Source of the DNA: Stutzerimonas stutzeri
GTDB lineage: Bacteria; Pseudomonadota; Gammaproteobacteria; Pseudomonadales; Pseudomonadaceae
Direction of reading: 5' to 3'
DNA: 64,000 nucleotides
NCBI RefSeq assembly: GCF_015291885.1
Contig: NZ_CP036186.1
Location: forward strand, 1,116,001 to 1,180,000
This document shows, one piece after another, positions 18,098 to 26,354 of the stretch. Under the pieces are notes generated by a model, which saw only the letters and a program-made list of their open reading frames with translations, was not told the origin of the DNA and did not search any database. The translations under genes and the position numbers were made by a program. Within the stretch, counting starts at the first letter, position 1. Every line of letters begins with the position of its first letter.

Positions 18098-19762
18098 TCA
18101 GCCGCGATGGCGACCGCGGAAAAAGTCGATTAGGCCTTGGGTGGAGGCATCTTCTGCCGGAGCCGCGTCGAAGCAGGTCATCTGGTTGTAGACGGTTTTG
18201 CCCAGATCCTTGCCGAGTTCCACGCCCCACTGATCGAACGAGTTGATTCCCCAGATCACGCCCTGAACGAAGACCTTGTGCTCGTACAGTGCGATCAGGG
18301 CGCCGAGGCGGCCGGGACTGATGGTCTCCATCACCACGGTATTGCTCGGTCGGTTGCCCGGAATCACCTTGTGCGGTGCCAGGCGTTGGACCTCGGCTTC
18401 GCTCAACCCTTTGGCACGCAGTTCGGCCTCGGCTTCCTCGCGTGTCTTGCCGCGCATCAGCGCCTGACTCTGCGACAGGCAGTTGGCATAGAGCCATTCA
18501 TGGTGGTCGGCAACGGGGTTGTGGCTGACCACCGGCACGATGAAGTCGGCTGGAATGAGCGGGGTGCCCTGGTGCAGCAACTGATGGTAGGCATGTTGAC
18601 CATTGGCGCCTACGCCGCCCCAGATCACCGGGCCGGTAGTGCAGGAGACCGGCGTACCGTCCTGCCGCACGCTCTTGCCGTTGGACTCCATATCCATCTG
18701 CTGCAGGTGTTTGACGAAGTTGCGCAGGTAATGGTCGTAGGGTAGGAAGGCATAGCTCTCAGCGCCCCAGAAGTTGTGGTACCAGATGCCGAGCATTGCC
18801 AGCAGCACCGGCATGTTGCTTTCGAACGGTTCCGTCAGGAAATGCTGGTCCATGCTATAGGCGCCGGACAGCAGGTCCTTGAAGTTGGACATGCCGATCG
18901 CCAGCGCGATGGGCAGGCCGATTGCCGACCACAGCGAATAACGGCCACCGACCCAGTCCCACATCGGGAAGATGTTCTTCTCGCGAATACCGAAATCGAC
19001 GGCGGCCTTCTTATTGCTGGTGACAGCGATGAAGTGGCGGTAGAGCTTCTCTTCGGTGCCGCCCTTGCCCAGATACCAGGTGCGCGCGGCCTGGGCATTC
19101 TTCAGCGTTTCGAGTGTGCCGAAGGTCTTGCTGGAGATGATGAACAGGGTCGTTTCGACGTTGAGCTTGGCGGTTACTTCGCGGAACTCGCTGCCGTCGA
19201 TATTGGCCAGGTAGTGCGTGCGCACGCCGTGCTGGGTAAACGGCAGCAGCGCTTCTGATACCAGCTGCGGACCGAGGAACGAGCCGCCGATGCCGATGTT
19301 CACCACATCGGTGATGGTCTTGTCGCTGAAGCCGCGCCACAGGTTGTTGTGGATTCGGGTAACGATATCGGTCATCTGCGCCAGTGCGGTGTGCACATCG
19401 CGCATGATGTTCTGCCCGTCGACCATCACTGACTCACCCATAGGGCGACGCAGTGCGGTGTGCAATACGGGGCGGTTTTCCGATGCGTTGATGCGTTCGC
19501 CTTCAAACATGGCGCGTGCAGCCTGCTCGACGCCAGCCTCGCGGGCCAGGTTCACCAGCAGCGTGCGGGTTTCAGGGGTGATCAGGTTTTTCGAATAGTC
19601 GAGAAACAGGCCGCTGCAGGAAACCGACAGATCATCGAAACGCGTCGGGTCGGCCTTGAATGCCTCTCGCATGCTGAAGTTCTGCATGGTCAGGCGGTGT
19701 TCTTCCAGGGCCTTCCAGGACGGCAGGCCGGTGACATCGAGCGGATGCTGGTAGTAGCTCAT
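18098..19762 (-). CDS. pgi: Glucose-6-phosphate isomerase
   Basis: Interconverts glucose-6-phosphate and fructose-6-phosphate. The 554-residue protein starts [16 protein letters not shown]. Family signatures are present: the [14 protein letters not shown] phosphate loop, [18 protein letters not shown], and the C-terminal [14 protein letters not shown] with the active-site Lys. I chose 19762 because the longer in-frame start at 19936 would add 58 residues with no similarity to the family. Separated from panD by a 357-bp spacer with the panD terminator, so it has its own promoter. Confidence 0.96.
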   Translation of the reverse strand: MSYYQHPLDVTGLPSWKALEEHRLTMQNFSMREAFKADPTRFDDLSVSCSGLFLDYSKNLITPETRTLLVNLAREAGVEQAARAMFEGERINASENRPVLHTALRRPMGESVMVDGQNIMRDVHTALAQMTDIVTRIHNNLWRGFSDKTITDVVNIGIGGSFLGPQLVSEALLPFTQHGVRTHYLANIDGSEFREVTAKLNVETTLFIISSKTFGTLETLKNAQAARTWYLGKGGTEEKLYRHFIAVTSNKKAAVDFGIREKNIFPMWDWVGGRYSLWSAIGLPIALAIGMSNFKDLLSGAYSMDQHFLTEPFESNMPVLLAMLGIWYHNFWGAESYAFLPYDHYLRNFVKHLQQMDMESNGKSVRQDGTPVSCTTGPVIWGGVGANGQHAYHQLLHQGTPLIPADFIVPVVSHNPVADHHEWLYANCLSQSQALMRGKTREEAEAELRAKGLSEAEVQRLAPHKVIPGNRPSNTVVMETISPGRLGALIALYEHKVFVQGVIWGINSFDQWGVELGKDLGKTVYNQMTCFDAAPAEDASTQGLIDFFRGRHRG

Positions 19763-20119
19763 GGTGATGCGGCTTCCTTTGCTTTGACAGGCCGCTGAAT
19801 CCCTGCGGTTCACGCGTCGGCGGGCAATGCCGTGACAGGATTCAGTGATGTGTATGACCGTGCGGGCGCGCCGGCACTCCTCCTGAATGCTGCGGATGCT
19901 GGCCGAACCCGGCTTTGACCGAGCCGGTGAAGGCACATCCTATGCCATCAGAGACAGCTCAGACAGGGAAAACCCCCACTGTGTTCCGGGCCATTGCCTT
20001 CTATTGTGCCCATGCCGGTACTTTCACCCAAGGCCTGTTGACCGTGCAGTCACTATCAAACGAAAAAGCCCGAAGTGCAGAACACTTCGGGCTTCGATTC
20101 TTCAACGCCTAGCGGTGGC
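19763..20119. other. Spacer between panD and pgi
   Basis: 357 bp without a credible gene. It holds the terminator of the pantothenate genes at 20062-20094 and must hold the pgi promoter, for which I see no clear -35/-10 pair. Confidence 0.6.
20062..20094 (-). terminator. Terminator of the panB-panC-panD unit
   Basis: Stem AAGCCCGAAGTG (20066-20077) / CACTTCGGGCTT (20083-20094); on the - strand the second arm is followed by a run of T (complement of AAAAA at 20063-20067). Confidence 0.88.
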
Positions 20120-20500
20120 TCAGGCGACTTGTACCGGGATGGCATTGCTGGTGTGGCTGAGGTCGCCGTCAGCGCCCATGTAGAGTACATGGGGCTTGAA
20201 GTTGGCCAGCTCTGCCTCGCTGTAGTGAGCATAGGCACAGATGATCAGGCGGTGACCGACGCCAGCCTTGTGGGCCGCGGCACCGTTGACCGAGATGATC
20301 TTGGAACCTTCTTCGCCGCGAATGGCGTAGGTGGTAAAGCGCTCGCCGTTGTCGACGTTGTAGATCTGGATCTGTTCGTATTCTCGGATTCCGGCCAGGT
20401 CCAGCCAATCGCCGTCGATGGCGCAGGAACCTTCATAGTCGAGCACCGAGTGAGTTACCTGGGCGCGGTGCAGTTTGGCCTTGAGCATGATGGCGTGCAT
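20120..20500 (-). CDS. panD: Aspartate 1-decarboxylase proenzyme
   Basis: Makes beta-alanine for pantothenate synthesis. The 126-residue proenzyme has the self-cleavage site Gly24-Ser25 in [12 protein letters not shown], which yields the pyruvoyl cofactor. Catalytic-site motifs [16 protein letters not shown] and [20 protein letters not shown] are complete. Downstream of panC by 82 bp and followed by a terminator. Confidence 0.96.
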   Translation of the reverse strand: MHAIMLKAKLHRAQVTHSVLDYEGSCAIDGDWLDLAGIREYEQIQIYNVDNGERFTTYAIRGEEGSKIISVNGAAAHKAGVGHRLIICAYAHYSEAELANFKPHVLYMGADGDLSHTSNAIPVQVA

Positions 20501-20582
20501 GGCGGGGTCCTCCGGGGGCGCAAGCGGCGCAGAGTGTGCCTTAAGCCTTGAATGCGATCAAGGCTGTGGTGGCTGGCTAGAT

Positions 20583-21443
20583 TCAGGCCGATGTATGGAT
20601 ATTAACCAGCAAGTTATCGATCAATCGTGTCTTGCCCAGATAGGCTGCGGCGAGGATTACCAGCTCACTGGCCCCGTCGCTTACCGGCTGTAGATCGATG
20701 GCGTTGCGGATTTCCAGATAGTCCGGGCGCAGGCCGGCCGCCTGCAGGGTGTTCAGACCCTCGGCGATCAGCGCGGGGTAATCCCGGCGACCGCCACGAA
20801 TCGCCACGTCCAGTTGACCCAGGGTGCGATACAGCACAGGTGCAGTAGCGCGTTCGTCTGCACTCAGATAACCGTTGCGCGAAGACAGTGCCAGTCCATC
20901 TTCGGCCCGTACGATCGGCTCGGAGAGAATCTGCACCGGCATGTTCAGATCGCGGACCATAGTGCGGATCACGGCCAACTGCTGGAAATCCTTCTGCCCG
21001 AACACGGCGAGATCGGGCAGCACCATGTTGAACAGCTTGCTGACCACCGTGGATACACCGTCGAAATGCCCTGGACGACTGCCACCGCACAGGCCTTCGG
21101 AAACGCCGGGCACGCGAACGATGGTCTGCTGGGCCTGACCGTGCGGATACATCTCTTCGACGCTGGGCGCAAAGAGCAGGTGGCAGCCAGCTTCGAACAG
21201 CTTGTCCTGATCCGCGGCGAGGGTACGCGGATAGTTGTCCAGATCTTCGTTGGGGCCGAACTGCAGCGGGTTGACGAAGATGCTGGCGACCACGAAGTCG
21301 GCGCGCTGGCCGGCCTTCTTCACCAGGGCTATGTGACCGGCGTGCAGGTTGCCCATGGTCGGCACGAAGCCGATGCGCTTGCCTTCGCCGCGAGCGCGAG
21401 ACACTGCGGCACGCAGGTCGGCAATGGTCTTGACGATGTTCAT
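20583..21443 (-). CDS. panC: Pantothenate synthetase
   Basis: ATP-dependent ligation of pantoate and beta-alanine. The 286-residue protein has the HIGH-type nucleotide motif in [15 protein letters not shown], the [23 protein letters not shown] block, [19 protein letters not shown] and the KMSKS-equivalent SSRNGYLS. Its start overlaps the panB stop by 4 nt (ATGA type), so the two are translationally coupled. Confidence 0.96.
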   Translation of the reverse strand: MNIVKTIADLRAAVSRARGEGKRIGFVPTMGNLHAGHIALVKKAGQRADFVVASIFVNPLQFGPNEDLDNYPRTLAADQDKLFEAGCHLLFAPSVEEMYPHGQAQQTIVRVPGVSEGLCGGSRPGHFDGVSTVVSKLFNMVLPDLAVFGQKDFQQLAVIRTMVRDLNMPVQILSEPIVRAEDGLALSSRNGYLSADERATAPVLYRTLGQLDVAIRGGRRDYPALIAEGLNTLQAAGLRPDYLEIRNAIDLQPVSDGASELVILAAAYLGKTRLIDNLLVNIHTSA

Positions 21444-22240
21444 GCGGAGAAACCGTGTTCGGCTGCGGGGAATTCGGTGGCCTTGACGGCTTTCACATAG
21501 CCGGCGATGGCGGACGGGATGTCACCGTGCTCGCGCATGAAGTTTTTGACGAACTTCGGTACGCGGCCACCGAGCGAAAGCCCGAGCATATCGTGCAACA
21601 CCAGCACCTGGCCGTCGGTGTCGCTGCCCGCACCGATGCCGATCACCGGAATCTGCACCGCCCGGGTGATACGCGCGGCGAGCTCGCTGGGCACGCATTC
21701 GAGCAGCAGCATGGCTGCACCGGCGGCTTCCAGCGACTTGGCGTCTTCCAACATCTGTTGCGCCTGTGCTTCCTCGCGGCCTTGTACCTTGTAACCGCCG
21801 AAGATGTTGACTGCCTGTGGCGTCAGGCCCATGTGGGCACAGACCGGAATTCCGCGCTCGGCCAGCAGCCGAATCGATTCGGCCAGCCATGCCGTGCCTT
21901 CGAGCTTGATCATGTGCGCCCCGGCCTGCATCAGTACCGCGGAGTTGTTCAGGGTTTGCTCGGTGGTAGCGTTCGCCATAAATGGCAGGTCGGCAACGAT
22001 CATCGCGCCACGGTTGCCGCGTTTGACGCTGGCGGTGTGGTAGGCCATGTCGGCGACGGTGACCGGCAGGGTGCTGTCGTGACCTTGCAGGACCATGCCG
22101 AGTGAGTCGCCGATCAGAAGCATCTCGACGCCCGCATCGCAGGCGGTCTTGGCGAACGTGGCGTCATAGCAGGTGAGCATGACGATCTTCTCGCCCTTCT
22201 GCTTGAGCCCTTGCAGCGTGGTCAGGGTTACGTCTGGCAT
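21440..22240 (-). CDS. panB: 3-methyl-2-oxobutanoate hydroxymethyltransferase
   Basis: First committed step of pantothenate synthesis, transferring a hydroxymethyl group from methylene-THF to alpha-ketoisovalerate. The 266-residue protein has the expected TIM-barrel motifs: [37 protein letters not shown] (Mg ligand Asp), [26 protein letters not shown] and [11 protein letters not shown] with the catalytic Glu. Folate dependence fits the folK gene just upstream. Confidence 0.96.
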   Translation of the reverse strand: MPDVTLTTLQGLKQKGEKIVMLTCYDATFAKTACDAGVEMLLIGDSLGMVLQGHDSTLPVTVADMAYHTASVKRGNRGAMIVADLPFMANATTEQTLNNSAVLMQAGAHMIKLEGTAWLAESIRLLAERGIPVCAHMGLTPQAVNIFGGYKVQGREEAQAQQMLEDAKSLEAAGAAMLLLECVPSELAARITRAVQIPVIGIGAGSDTDGQVLVLHDMLGLSLGGRVPKFVKNFMREHGDIPSAIAGYVKAVKATEFPAAEHGFSA

Positions 22241-22366
22241 GAATGCCGTCCTCTTCGAGCCTCGGAGGTCAGGGTTGCCGCGCGACGCACCGTTAGGGTG
22301 CTACGGCCGCTGGCGGCAGAGGGCGCTTATAGTCCCGGCGGCGACAGAGTAAGTCAATCGCGAGTG

Positions 22367-22894
22367 TTACCTGCGCGTTACGTTCGTTACGGCGACGGTG
22401 ACACTCTTGTCGTCGAGTCGCTCAAGACCGGTGAACGGGCAGGCCGCAAGCAGATCGACGAGCCGTCGGCCATCGGCCAGCACCAGCTCGGTCGGTGCGA
22501 TTTCGGCAAGCGGATAGAGCACGAACGCACGGGCATGGAGGTGGTAGTGCGGAACCTGCAGGCGAGGCTCATCGATCATTCGGTCGCCGAACAGCAGGAT
22601 GTCCAGGTCGAGAGTTCGCGGTCCCCAGCGTTCGGCCTTGCGTTCGCGGCCCTGGGAAAGCTCGATTTGCTGCAGCGCGTCGAGCAGCGCCAATGGCGCC
22701 AGGCCGGTTTCCAGCGCAGCAACGGCGTTGACGTAACGTGGTTGATCGGCAGGCCCGAGGGGGTCGCTGGCGTAGAGTGAGGAGGTTGCTGCCAGGCGGC
22801 TCTGTGGCAATTCGGCCAGTGCCTGCAGAGCGCCAAGCAGTTGCTGCTGCGGGTCGGCCAGGTTGCTACCCAGGCCGATGTAGACGCATTCCAT
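22367..22894 (-). CDS. folK: 6-hydroxymethyl-dihydropterin pyrophosphokinase
   Basis: Pyrophosphorylates hydroxymethyl-dihydropterin, supplying the FolP substrate. The 175-residue protein begins MECVYIGLGSNL and contains the family motifs AVAALETGLAPLALLDALQQIE in two parts, RWGPRTLDLDILLFGD (Mg-binding DLD) and PHYHLHARAFVLYPLAEIAP. Its ATG lies 1 bp after the pcnB stop; the longer in-frame start at 22948 would sit inside pcnB. pcnB-folK is a conserved pair. Confidence 0.96.
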   Translation of the reverse strand: MECVYIGLGSNLADPQQQLLGALQALAELPQSRLAATSSLYASDPLGPADQPRYVNAVAALETGLAPLALLDALQQIELSQGRERKAERWGPRTLDLDILLFGDRMIDEPRLQVPHYHLHARAFVLYPLAEIAPTELVLADGRRLVDLLAACPFTGLERLDDKSVTVAVTNVTRR

Positions 22895-22895
22895 A

Positions 22896-24290
22896 CTATT
22901 CGGCCGGGTTGCCGGCGCCTTCGCCCGGACTGCGGCGACGGCGCCCACCGCGGCGACGCTTCTTCGCGCCGCCGGCTTCTTCCTTGTTGCTCAAGCCGCG
23001 AATCATGGTGCGTCGTTCGCTGTCGCTGGCTTCCTGATATTCGGTCCACCAGTCGCCAAGGCCGTTGGTGTTCTCTCCCGCGCTTTCACGTAGCAGAAGG
23101 AAGTCGTAGCCGGCGCGGAAGCGCGGGTTCTCCAGCAGTTGATCAGCGCGGCGACCCTGGCGACGGGGCAGGCGTTCCTGCATATCCCAGATCTCGCGCA
23201 TTGGCATGGTGAAACGCTTGGGAATCGCCGTGCGCTGGCACTGCTCCCATATGATGTCGTGGGCGGCTTCCTGCATCGCGGGAATAGGCGGCATGCCGCG
23301 GTCCTGCAGCTCCTGTACGCGGGCAGGGAGGGCAGGCCAGAGCAGGGCGGCGAAGAGGAACGCGGGCGTTACCGGCTTGCCCTGCTGGATACGCAGATCG
23401 GTATTTGCCAGCGCGTTGCGGATCAGTGTGCCGGCGTATTCCGGATCGCGCTCCAGCGCTGCGGCGCTCGCCGGGAATAGCGGGGCGAAGAGGTCGTATT
23501 CGAGCAGCAGCTCGAAGGTGCGCTCGGCCTTGCCGCCGAGAAACAGCTTGAGTACTTCGTCGAACAGGCGTGCCGAGGGAATGCCGTCGAGCAGGTCGGC
23601 AAGATCGATGATCGGCTCGGCGCTGTGGCGTTCGATCTCGAAGCCGAGCTTGGCGGCGAAGCGCACGGCGCGCAGCATGCGCACCGGATCTTCCTGGTAG
23701 CGCTGCTCGGGGTCGCCGATCAAACGGATCAGGCGATTACGGATGTCATGCACGCCACGGGTGTGGTCGAGGATGCGCTCGGTGGTCGGGTCGTAGTACA
23801 GCGCATTGATGGTGAAGTCGCGTCGTTGTGCGTCGTCTTCCAAAGACCCATAGATGTTGTCGCGCAGGATGCGTCCGCTCTCGTTGCGCGAGGCCAGATG
23901 GGCGGCGTCATCATCATCCTCTTCGGGATGGTTCGCGCGGAAGGTGGCGACCTCGATGATCTCGCGTCCGAAATGCACATGTACCAGCTTGAAGCGTCGA
24001 CCGATCACGCGCGCATTGCGGAACTCGGCGCGGACCTGTTCGGGCGTTGCGCTGGTGGCGACGTCGTAATCCTTGGGGTTGAGCTGTAGCAGCAGGTCGC
24101 GCACGCAGCCACCCACGACATAAGCCTCGTAACCGGCCTGCTGCAGCCGTTCGACCACGCTCACTGCGTAACGACTGATCTCGTTGCGCTGCAGGGAATG
24201 CTGCCGGCTGGACAGAATTTCAGGTGAGCGACGGGGATGCGGGATACGGCGCAGAGGGAGACGAAAAGACTGGAACAGCTTTTTCAGCAT
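22896..24290 (-). CDS. pcnB: Poly(A) polymerase I
   Basis: Adds 3' poly(A) tails that speed RNA decay. The 464-residue protein starts MLKKLFQSFRLPLRRI. It has the class II nucleotidyltransferase core VVGGCVRDLLL followed by the catalytic DYDVATSATPEQ, the RRDFTINALYYDP motif and the RNA-binding helical region, then a basic Arg-rich tail (KKRRRGGRRRRSPGEG). The in-frame upstream start at 24530 adds 80 unrelated residues and overlaps the crcZ terminator region. No clear Shine-Dalgarno precedes the ATG (GCCCCCC), which suggests weak or leader-dependent initiation. Confidence 0.95.
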   Translation of the reverse strand: MLKKLFQSFRLPLRRIPHPRRSPEILSSRQHSLQRNEISRYAVSVVERLQQAGYEAYVVGGCVRDLLLQLNPKDYDVATSATPEQVRAEFRNARVIGRRFKLVHVHFGREIIEVATFRANHPEEDDDDAAHLASRNESGRILRDNIYGSLEDDAQRRDFTINALYYDPTTERILDHTRGVHDIRNRLIRLIGDPEQRYQEDPVRMLRAVRFAAKLGFEIERHSAEPIIDLADLLDGIPSARLFDEVLKLFLGGKAERTFELLLEYDLFAPLFPASAAALERDPEYAGTLIRNALANTDLRIQQGKPVTPAFLFAALLWPALPARVQELQDRGMPPIPAMQEAAHDIIWEQCQRTAIPKRFTMPMREIWDMQERLPRRQGRRADQLLENPRFRAGYDFLLLRESAGENTNGLGDWWTEYQEASDSERRTMIRGLSNKEEAGGAKKRRRGGRRRRSPGEGAGNPAE

Positions 24291-24374
24291 GGGGGGCAAC
24301 TGTGTGGCGGAATGACGGGCTGGTGTCGCGAATGGCCGCGAAACCTGCGCGGATTCTAGCACCGAGAGTGCAGG

Positions 24375-24403
24375 ATGTTGAACGATGCGTAGGGAGCTGT
24401 CAA
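24375..24403 (-). promoter_or_regulatory. Probable sigma-70 promoter of pcnB
   Basis: On the - strand TTGACA (24403-24398), 17 bp, CAACAT (24380-24375), about 85 bp ahead of the pcnB ATG and downstream of the crcZ terminator. Perfect -35, moderate -10. Confidence 0.5.
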
Positions 24404-24523
24404 AAAGCACATTGCGTAGCGTGACGAGAGTACTGCATGGACAATAGTCGGCGGCGCAGGTGCTGCGGGATGTGTTGGGGAAGAGGGCGGCGGTATCGCG
24501 CAAGCAGTGGGTGAATCTCAGAT

Positions 24524-24550
24524 AGCACAAAGGGGAGCCGAAGCTCCCCT
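24524..24550 (-). terminator. Terminator of crcZ
   Basis: On the - strand AGGGGAGC, TTCG tetraloop, GCTCCCCT (24550-24531), followed by TTTGTGCT. An 8-bp stem with a stable UUCG loop. Confidence 0.88.
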
Positions 24551-24890
24551 CTGAATACTGTTGCGTGCTTTATTGTTATTAGTTGTTCAGGCGTTGCTGT
24601 TTTTATTGTTCGCCTGTTCCCTTCGGTCGTGACCGTCAGGAGTACTCCCCACTGGGAGCTAATAGCAAACGGATTTCTTTGGTCGCTGACGTTGCCTTGA
24701 TCTTCGATCCAACCAGTGCGGGCCCTGCTGATGCAGTTTTTGTTGTTCTCGGCCTGGTCGTGGGGCGAACCCCGTGGCATGTCCTCTCCAAAAGAATCAG
24801 TTAGCTGCGCCTCCGCCTTCTTGTCTTTGTTTTGCTGGAGCCGTTACGTCTTGTTCTTATTGTGGGATCTGCTTGTTATTGTTGTTGTGC
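24525..24890 (-). ncRNA. crcZ: CrcZ-type sRNA, decoy of Hfq/Crc
   Basis: About 366 nt on the - strand, not protein coding. The predicted 5' end GCACAACAACAATAACAAGC (24890-24871) agrees with CrcZ of P. aeruginosa as I remember it. Four clusters of the AAYAAYAA motif bound by Hfq with Crc lie at 24873-24886, 24740-24747, 24603-24610 and 24570-24580 (P. aeruginosa has five). A sigma-54 promoter precedes it, an intrinsic terminator ends it, and it lies between cbrB and pcnB, the known position. CrcZ relieves carbon catabolite repression by titrating Hfq/Crc when CbrB is active. Confidence 0.9.
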
Positions 24891-24899
24891 CATTAAGTA

Positions 24900-24916
24900 A
24901 GCAGTTGTCGTGCCAG
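24900..24916 (-). promoter_or_regulatory. Sigma-54 promoter of crcZ
   Basis: Read on the - strand: CTGGCACGACAACTGCT, with the -24 GG and -12 GC separated by 10 bp. It matches YTGGCACG-N4-TTGCW except for C in place of the first T of the -12 element. It lies 10 bp upstream of the inferred start at 24890. Confidence 0.85.
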
Positions 24917-24934
24917 TTTTTGAAAATCGTTATT

Positions 24935-24947
24935 TATCAGGGTGTTA
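24935..24947. promoter_or_regulatory. IHF-like site between crcZ promoter and IS
   Basis: TATCAGGGTGTTA fits WATCAR-N4-TTR at every position, centred about 51 bp upstream of the crcZ start. IHF is reported to be required for crcZ expression in P. aeruginosa, where it bends DNA between enhancer and promoter. Confidence 0.55.
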
Positions 24948-24973
24948 GCTTTTCTGATGATTGATGAGGGCAG

Positions 24974-24981
24974 AAAAAAAC
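24974..24981. repeat. Target-site duplication, left copy
   Basis: AAAAAAAC directly flanks the left inverted repeat of the ISL3-type element; the identical octamer is at 26287-26294. Confidence 0.92.
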
Positions 24982-26286
24982 GGTTCTTCGCGGACTCTGG
25001 GGGAAGAGCGAGTTGACAGTCAGGGAAGCAGGTAAATTGGCAGTCGCCAAACACACCCTTCACCTGTCCCTGCTGTCGCCGTGCATCCTATTGATCTTGC
25101 CTCGTTCTGGCCAGGCTATGACGCCGTTGCCTGCCGTTCATCCGCCAACAACTCCCTTCTGATTGAGCTCGAGCCTCAAGCCGGTTCAGTGCCCAAGTGC
25201 GGGCGTTGTGGTCAGCTCAGTCCGTTGATTCACGAGCGCCGAATTCGTCTGGTGCGCGATCGTGATCTGTTCGATCAGCGCGTCTTGCTTCAACTACCCG
25301 TGCGCCGAGTCGATTGCCTGAACTGTGGTCGGGTGACCGAGCGGATCGACTGGCTGGAGCCTGCATCTCGCCTGACCCGGCGGTTACAGGTCTGGCTCGA
25401 AAGCTTGCTGCGGCTGCTGCCGATCAGCCACGTCAGCCAGCTCACCGGCCTGCACTGGCACACCCTCAAGACGCTCGACAAGCGCCGCCTGCAAGCCGAG
25501 GTAGGCACCTTCTATTCAAGCGGTGTCCGCCGCCTGGTGATGGACGAGTTCGCCCTGCACAAGGGGCATCGCTATGCCACGGTCATCATGGACGCCGAGC
25601 GAACACGGGTGCTGTGGGTCGGCCACGGCAACAGCCGTGAGGCGATCCGCCCGTTCTTTGAATTGCTCGGCGAGCACTGCCAGCAGATTGAGGCGGTGGC
25701 CATGGACATGAACACGGCTTTCGACCTGGAGGTGAAGAAGCATTGCCCGCAGGCCGAAGTGGTGTACGACCTGTTTCACGTCGTCGCGCGCTACGGTCGG
25801 GATGTGATCGACCGAATCCGGGTCGACCAGGCCAACCTTCTGCGCGAAGACAAGCCGGCACGAAAGGCGGTCAAGCAGAGTCGTTGGCTGCTGCTGCGCA
25901 ACCGCGACAACCTGAAGGACGGACAGGCCGTGCAGTTACAGGAGCTGCTTGCTGCCAACCAGCCGTTGGCTACGGTCTATGTGCTCAAGGATGCGCTGAA
26001 GGATGTTTGGTACGCCCCCAGCGTACGAGAGGGTTGGCGACGCTGGCGAACCTGGCTGCGACATGCTCGCGAGAGCGACCTCGCGCCGCTGCAACGCTTC
26101 GCTCGCAACCTGCGCAAATACGCGCGAGGCATCCTTGCCAGTGCTCACTTCCACATGCATACCAGCGTCCTTGAGGGTGTTAACAACCGCATCAAGGTAA
26201 TCAAGCGCATGGCCTATGGATTCCGGGACTCGGAGTACTTCTTCCTGAAAATCAAGGCCGCCTTCCCCGGGAAAGCGCGATGAACC
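24982..26286 (+). mobile_element. ISL3-type insertion sequence, complete, 1305 bp
   Basis: The left end begins GGTTCTTCGCGGACTC (24982) and the right end, read inward on the - strand, begins GGTTCATCGCGCTTTC (26286): imperfect terminal inverted repeats of about 22 bp with matching GGTTC-TCGCG and GGGG blocks. An 8-bp direct repeat AAAAAAAC flanks both ends, the duplication length usual for ISL3. It contains one intact transposase gene whose stop lies inside the right repeat. Element and duplication appear undamaged, suggesting recent insertion. It sits in the terminator T-tract between cbrB and crcZ. Confidence 0.93.
25081..26283 (+). CDS. ISL3 family transposase
   Basis: A 400-residue DDE transposase starting at GTG 25081. 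The N-terminal zinc-finger-like part has PKCGRCG and VDCLNCGRV; a helix-turn-helix-like middle follows (LPISHVSQLTGLHWHTLKTLDK), then the catalytic domain with VMDEFALHKGHRYATVIMD (first Asp), VAMDMNTAF (second Asp) and LEGVNNRIKVIKRMAYGFRD (Glu). No frameshift or stop interrupts it. Oriented opposite to cbrB and crcZ; its transcript would run into the bidirectional terminator at 26287-26325. Confidence 0.93.
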   Translation: MHPIDLASFWPGYDAVACRSSANNSLLIELEPQAGSVPKCGRCGQLSPLIHERRIRLVRDRDLFDQRVLLQLPVRRVDCLNCGRVTERIDWLEPASRLTRRLQVWLESLLRLLPISHVSQLTGLHWHTLKTLDKRRLQAEVGTFYSSGVRRLVMDEFALHKGHRYATVIMDAERTRVLWVGHGNSREAIRPFFELLGEHCQQIEAVAMDMNTAFDLEVKKHCPQAEVVYDLFHVVARYGRDVIDRIRVDQANLLREDKPARKAVKQSRWLLLRNRDNLKDGQAVQLQELLAANQPLATVYVLKDALKDVWYAPSVREGWRRWRTWLRHARESDLAPLQRFARNLRKYARGILASAHFHMHTSVLEGVNNRIKVIKRMAYGFRDSEYFFLKIKAAFPGKAR

Positions 26287-26294
26287 AAAAAAAC
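26287..26294. repeat. Target-site duplication, right copy
   Basis: AAAAAAAC, identical to 24974-24981. It also supplies the T-tract of the cbrB terminator, so the duplication left the terminator whole. Confidence 0.92.
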
Positions 26295-26325
26295 CGGGGT
26301 AGCGTTACCGTTACTCCCGGTTTTT
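26287..26325. terminator. Bidirectional terminator after cbrB
   Basis: Stem AAACCGGG (26291-26298) / CCCGGTTT (26316-26323). T-runs lie on both sides (TTTTT at 26321-26325 on +, complement of AAAAAAA at 26287-26293 on -). It can end cbrB transcripts and transcripts leaving the IS. The loop contains GTTAC half-sites of the proposed CbrB enhancer. Confidence 0.78.
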
Positions 26326-26352
26326 GTTACGAATCATGCCGTGGCGGTAACA
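26304..26352. promoter_or_regulatory. Probable CbrB upstream activating sequence for crcZ
   Basis: Main dyad TGTTAC (26325-26330), 16 bp, GTAACA (26347-26352), plus adjacent half-sites GTTACCGTTAC (26304-26314). It lies against the cbrB stop codon. CbrB recognises a palindrome of this TGTTAC/GTAACA kind in the crcZ enhancer of P. aeruginosa; I recall the half-sites but not the exact spacer. It is now separated from the crcZ promoter by the IS. Confidence 0.65.
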
Positions 26353-26354
26353 GA

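Noticed and set aside
22896..24530. Longer PcnB beginning at 24530
   Set aside because: The extra 80 residues lack similarity to poly(A) polymerase and would begin inside the crcZ terminator stem; MLKKLFQSFR at 24290 is the family start.
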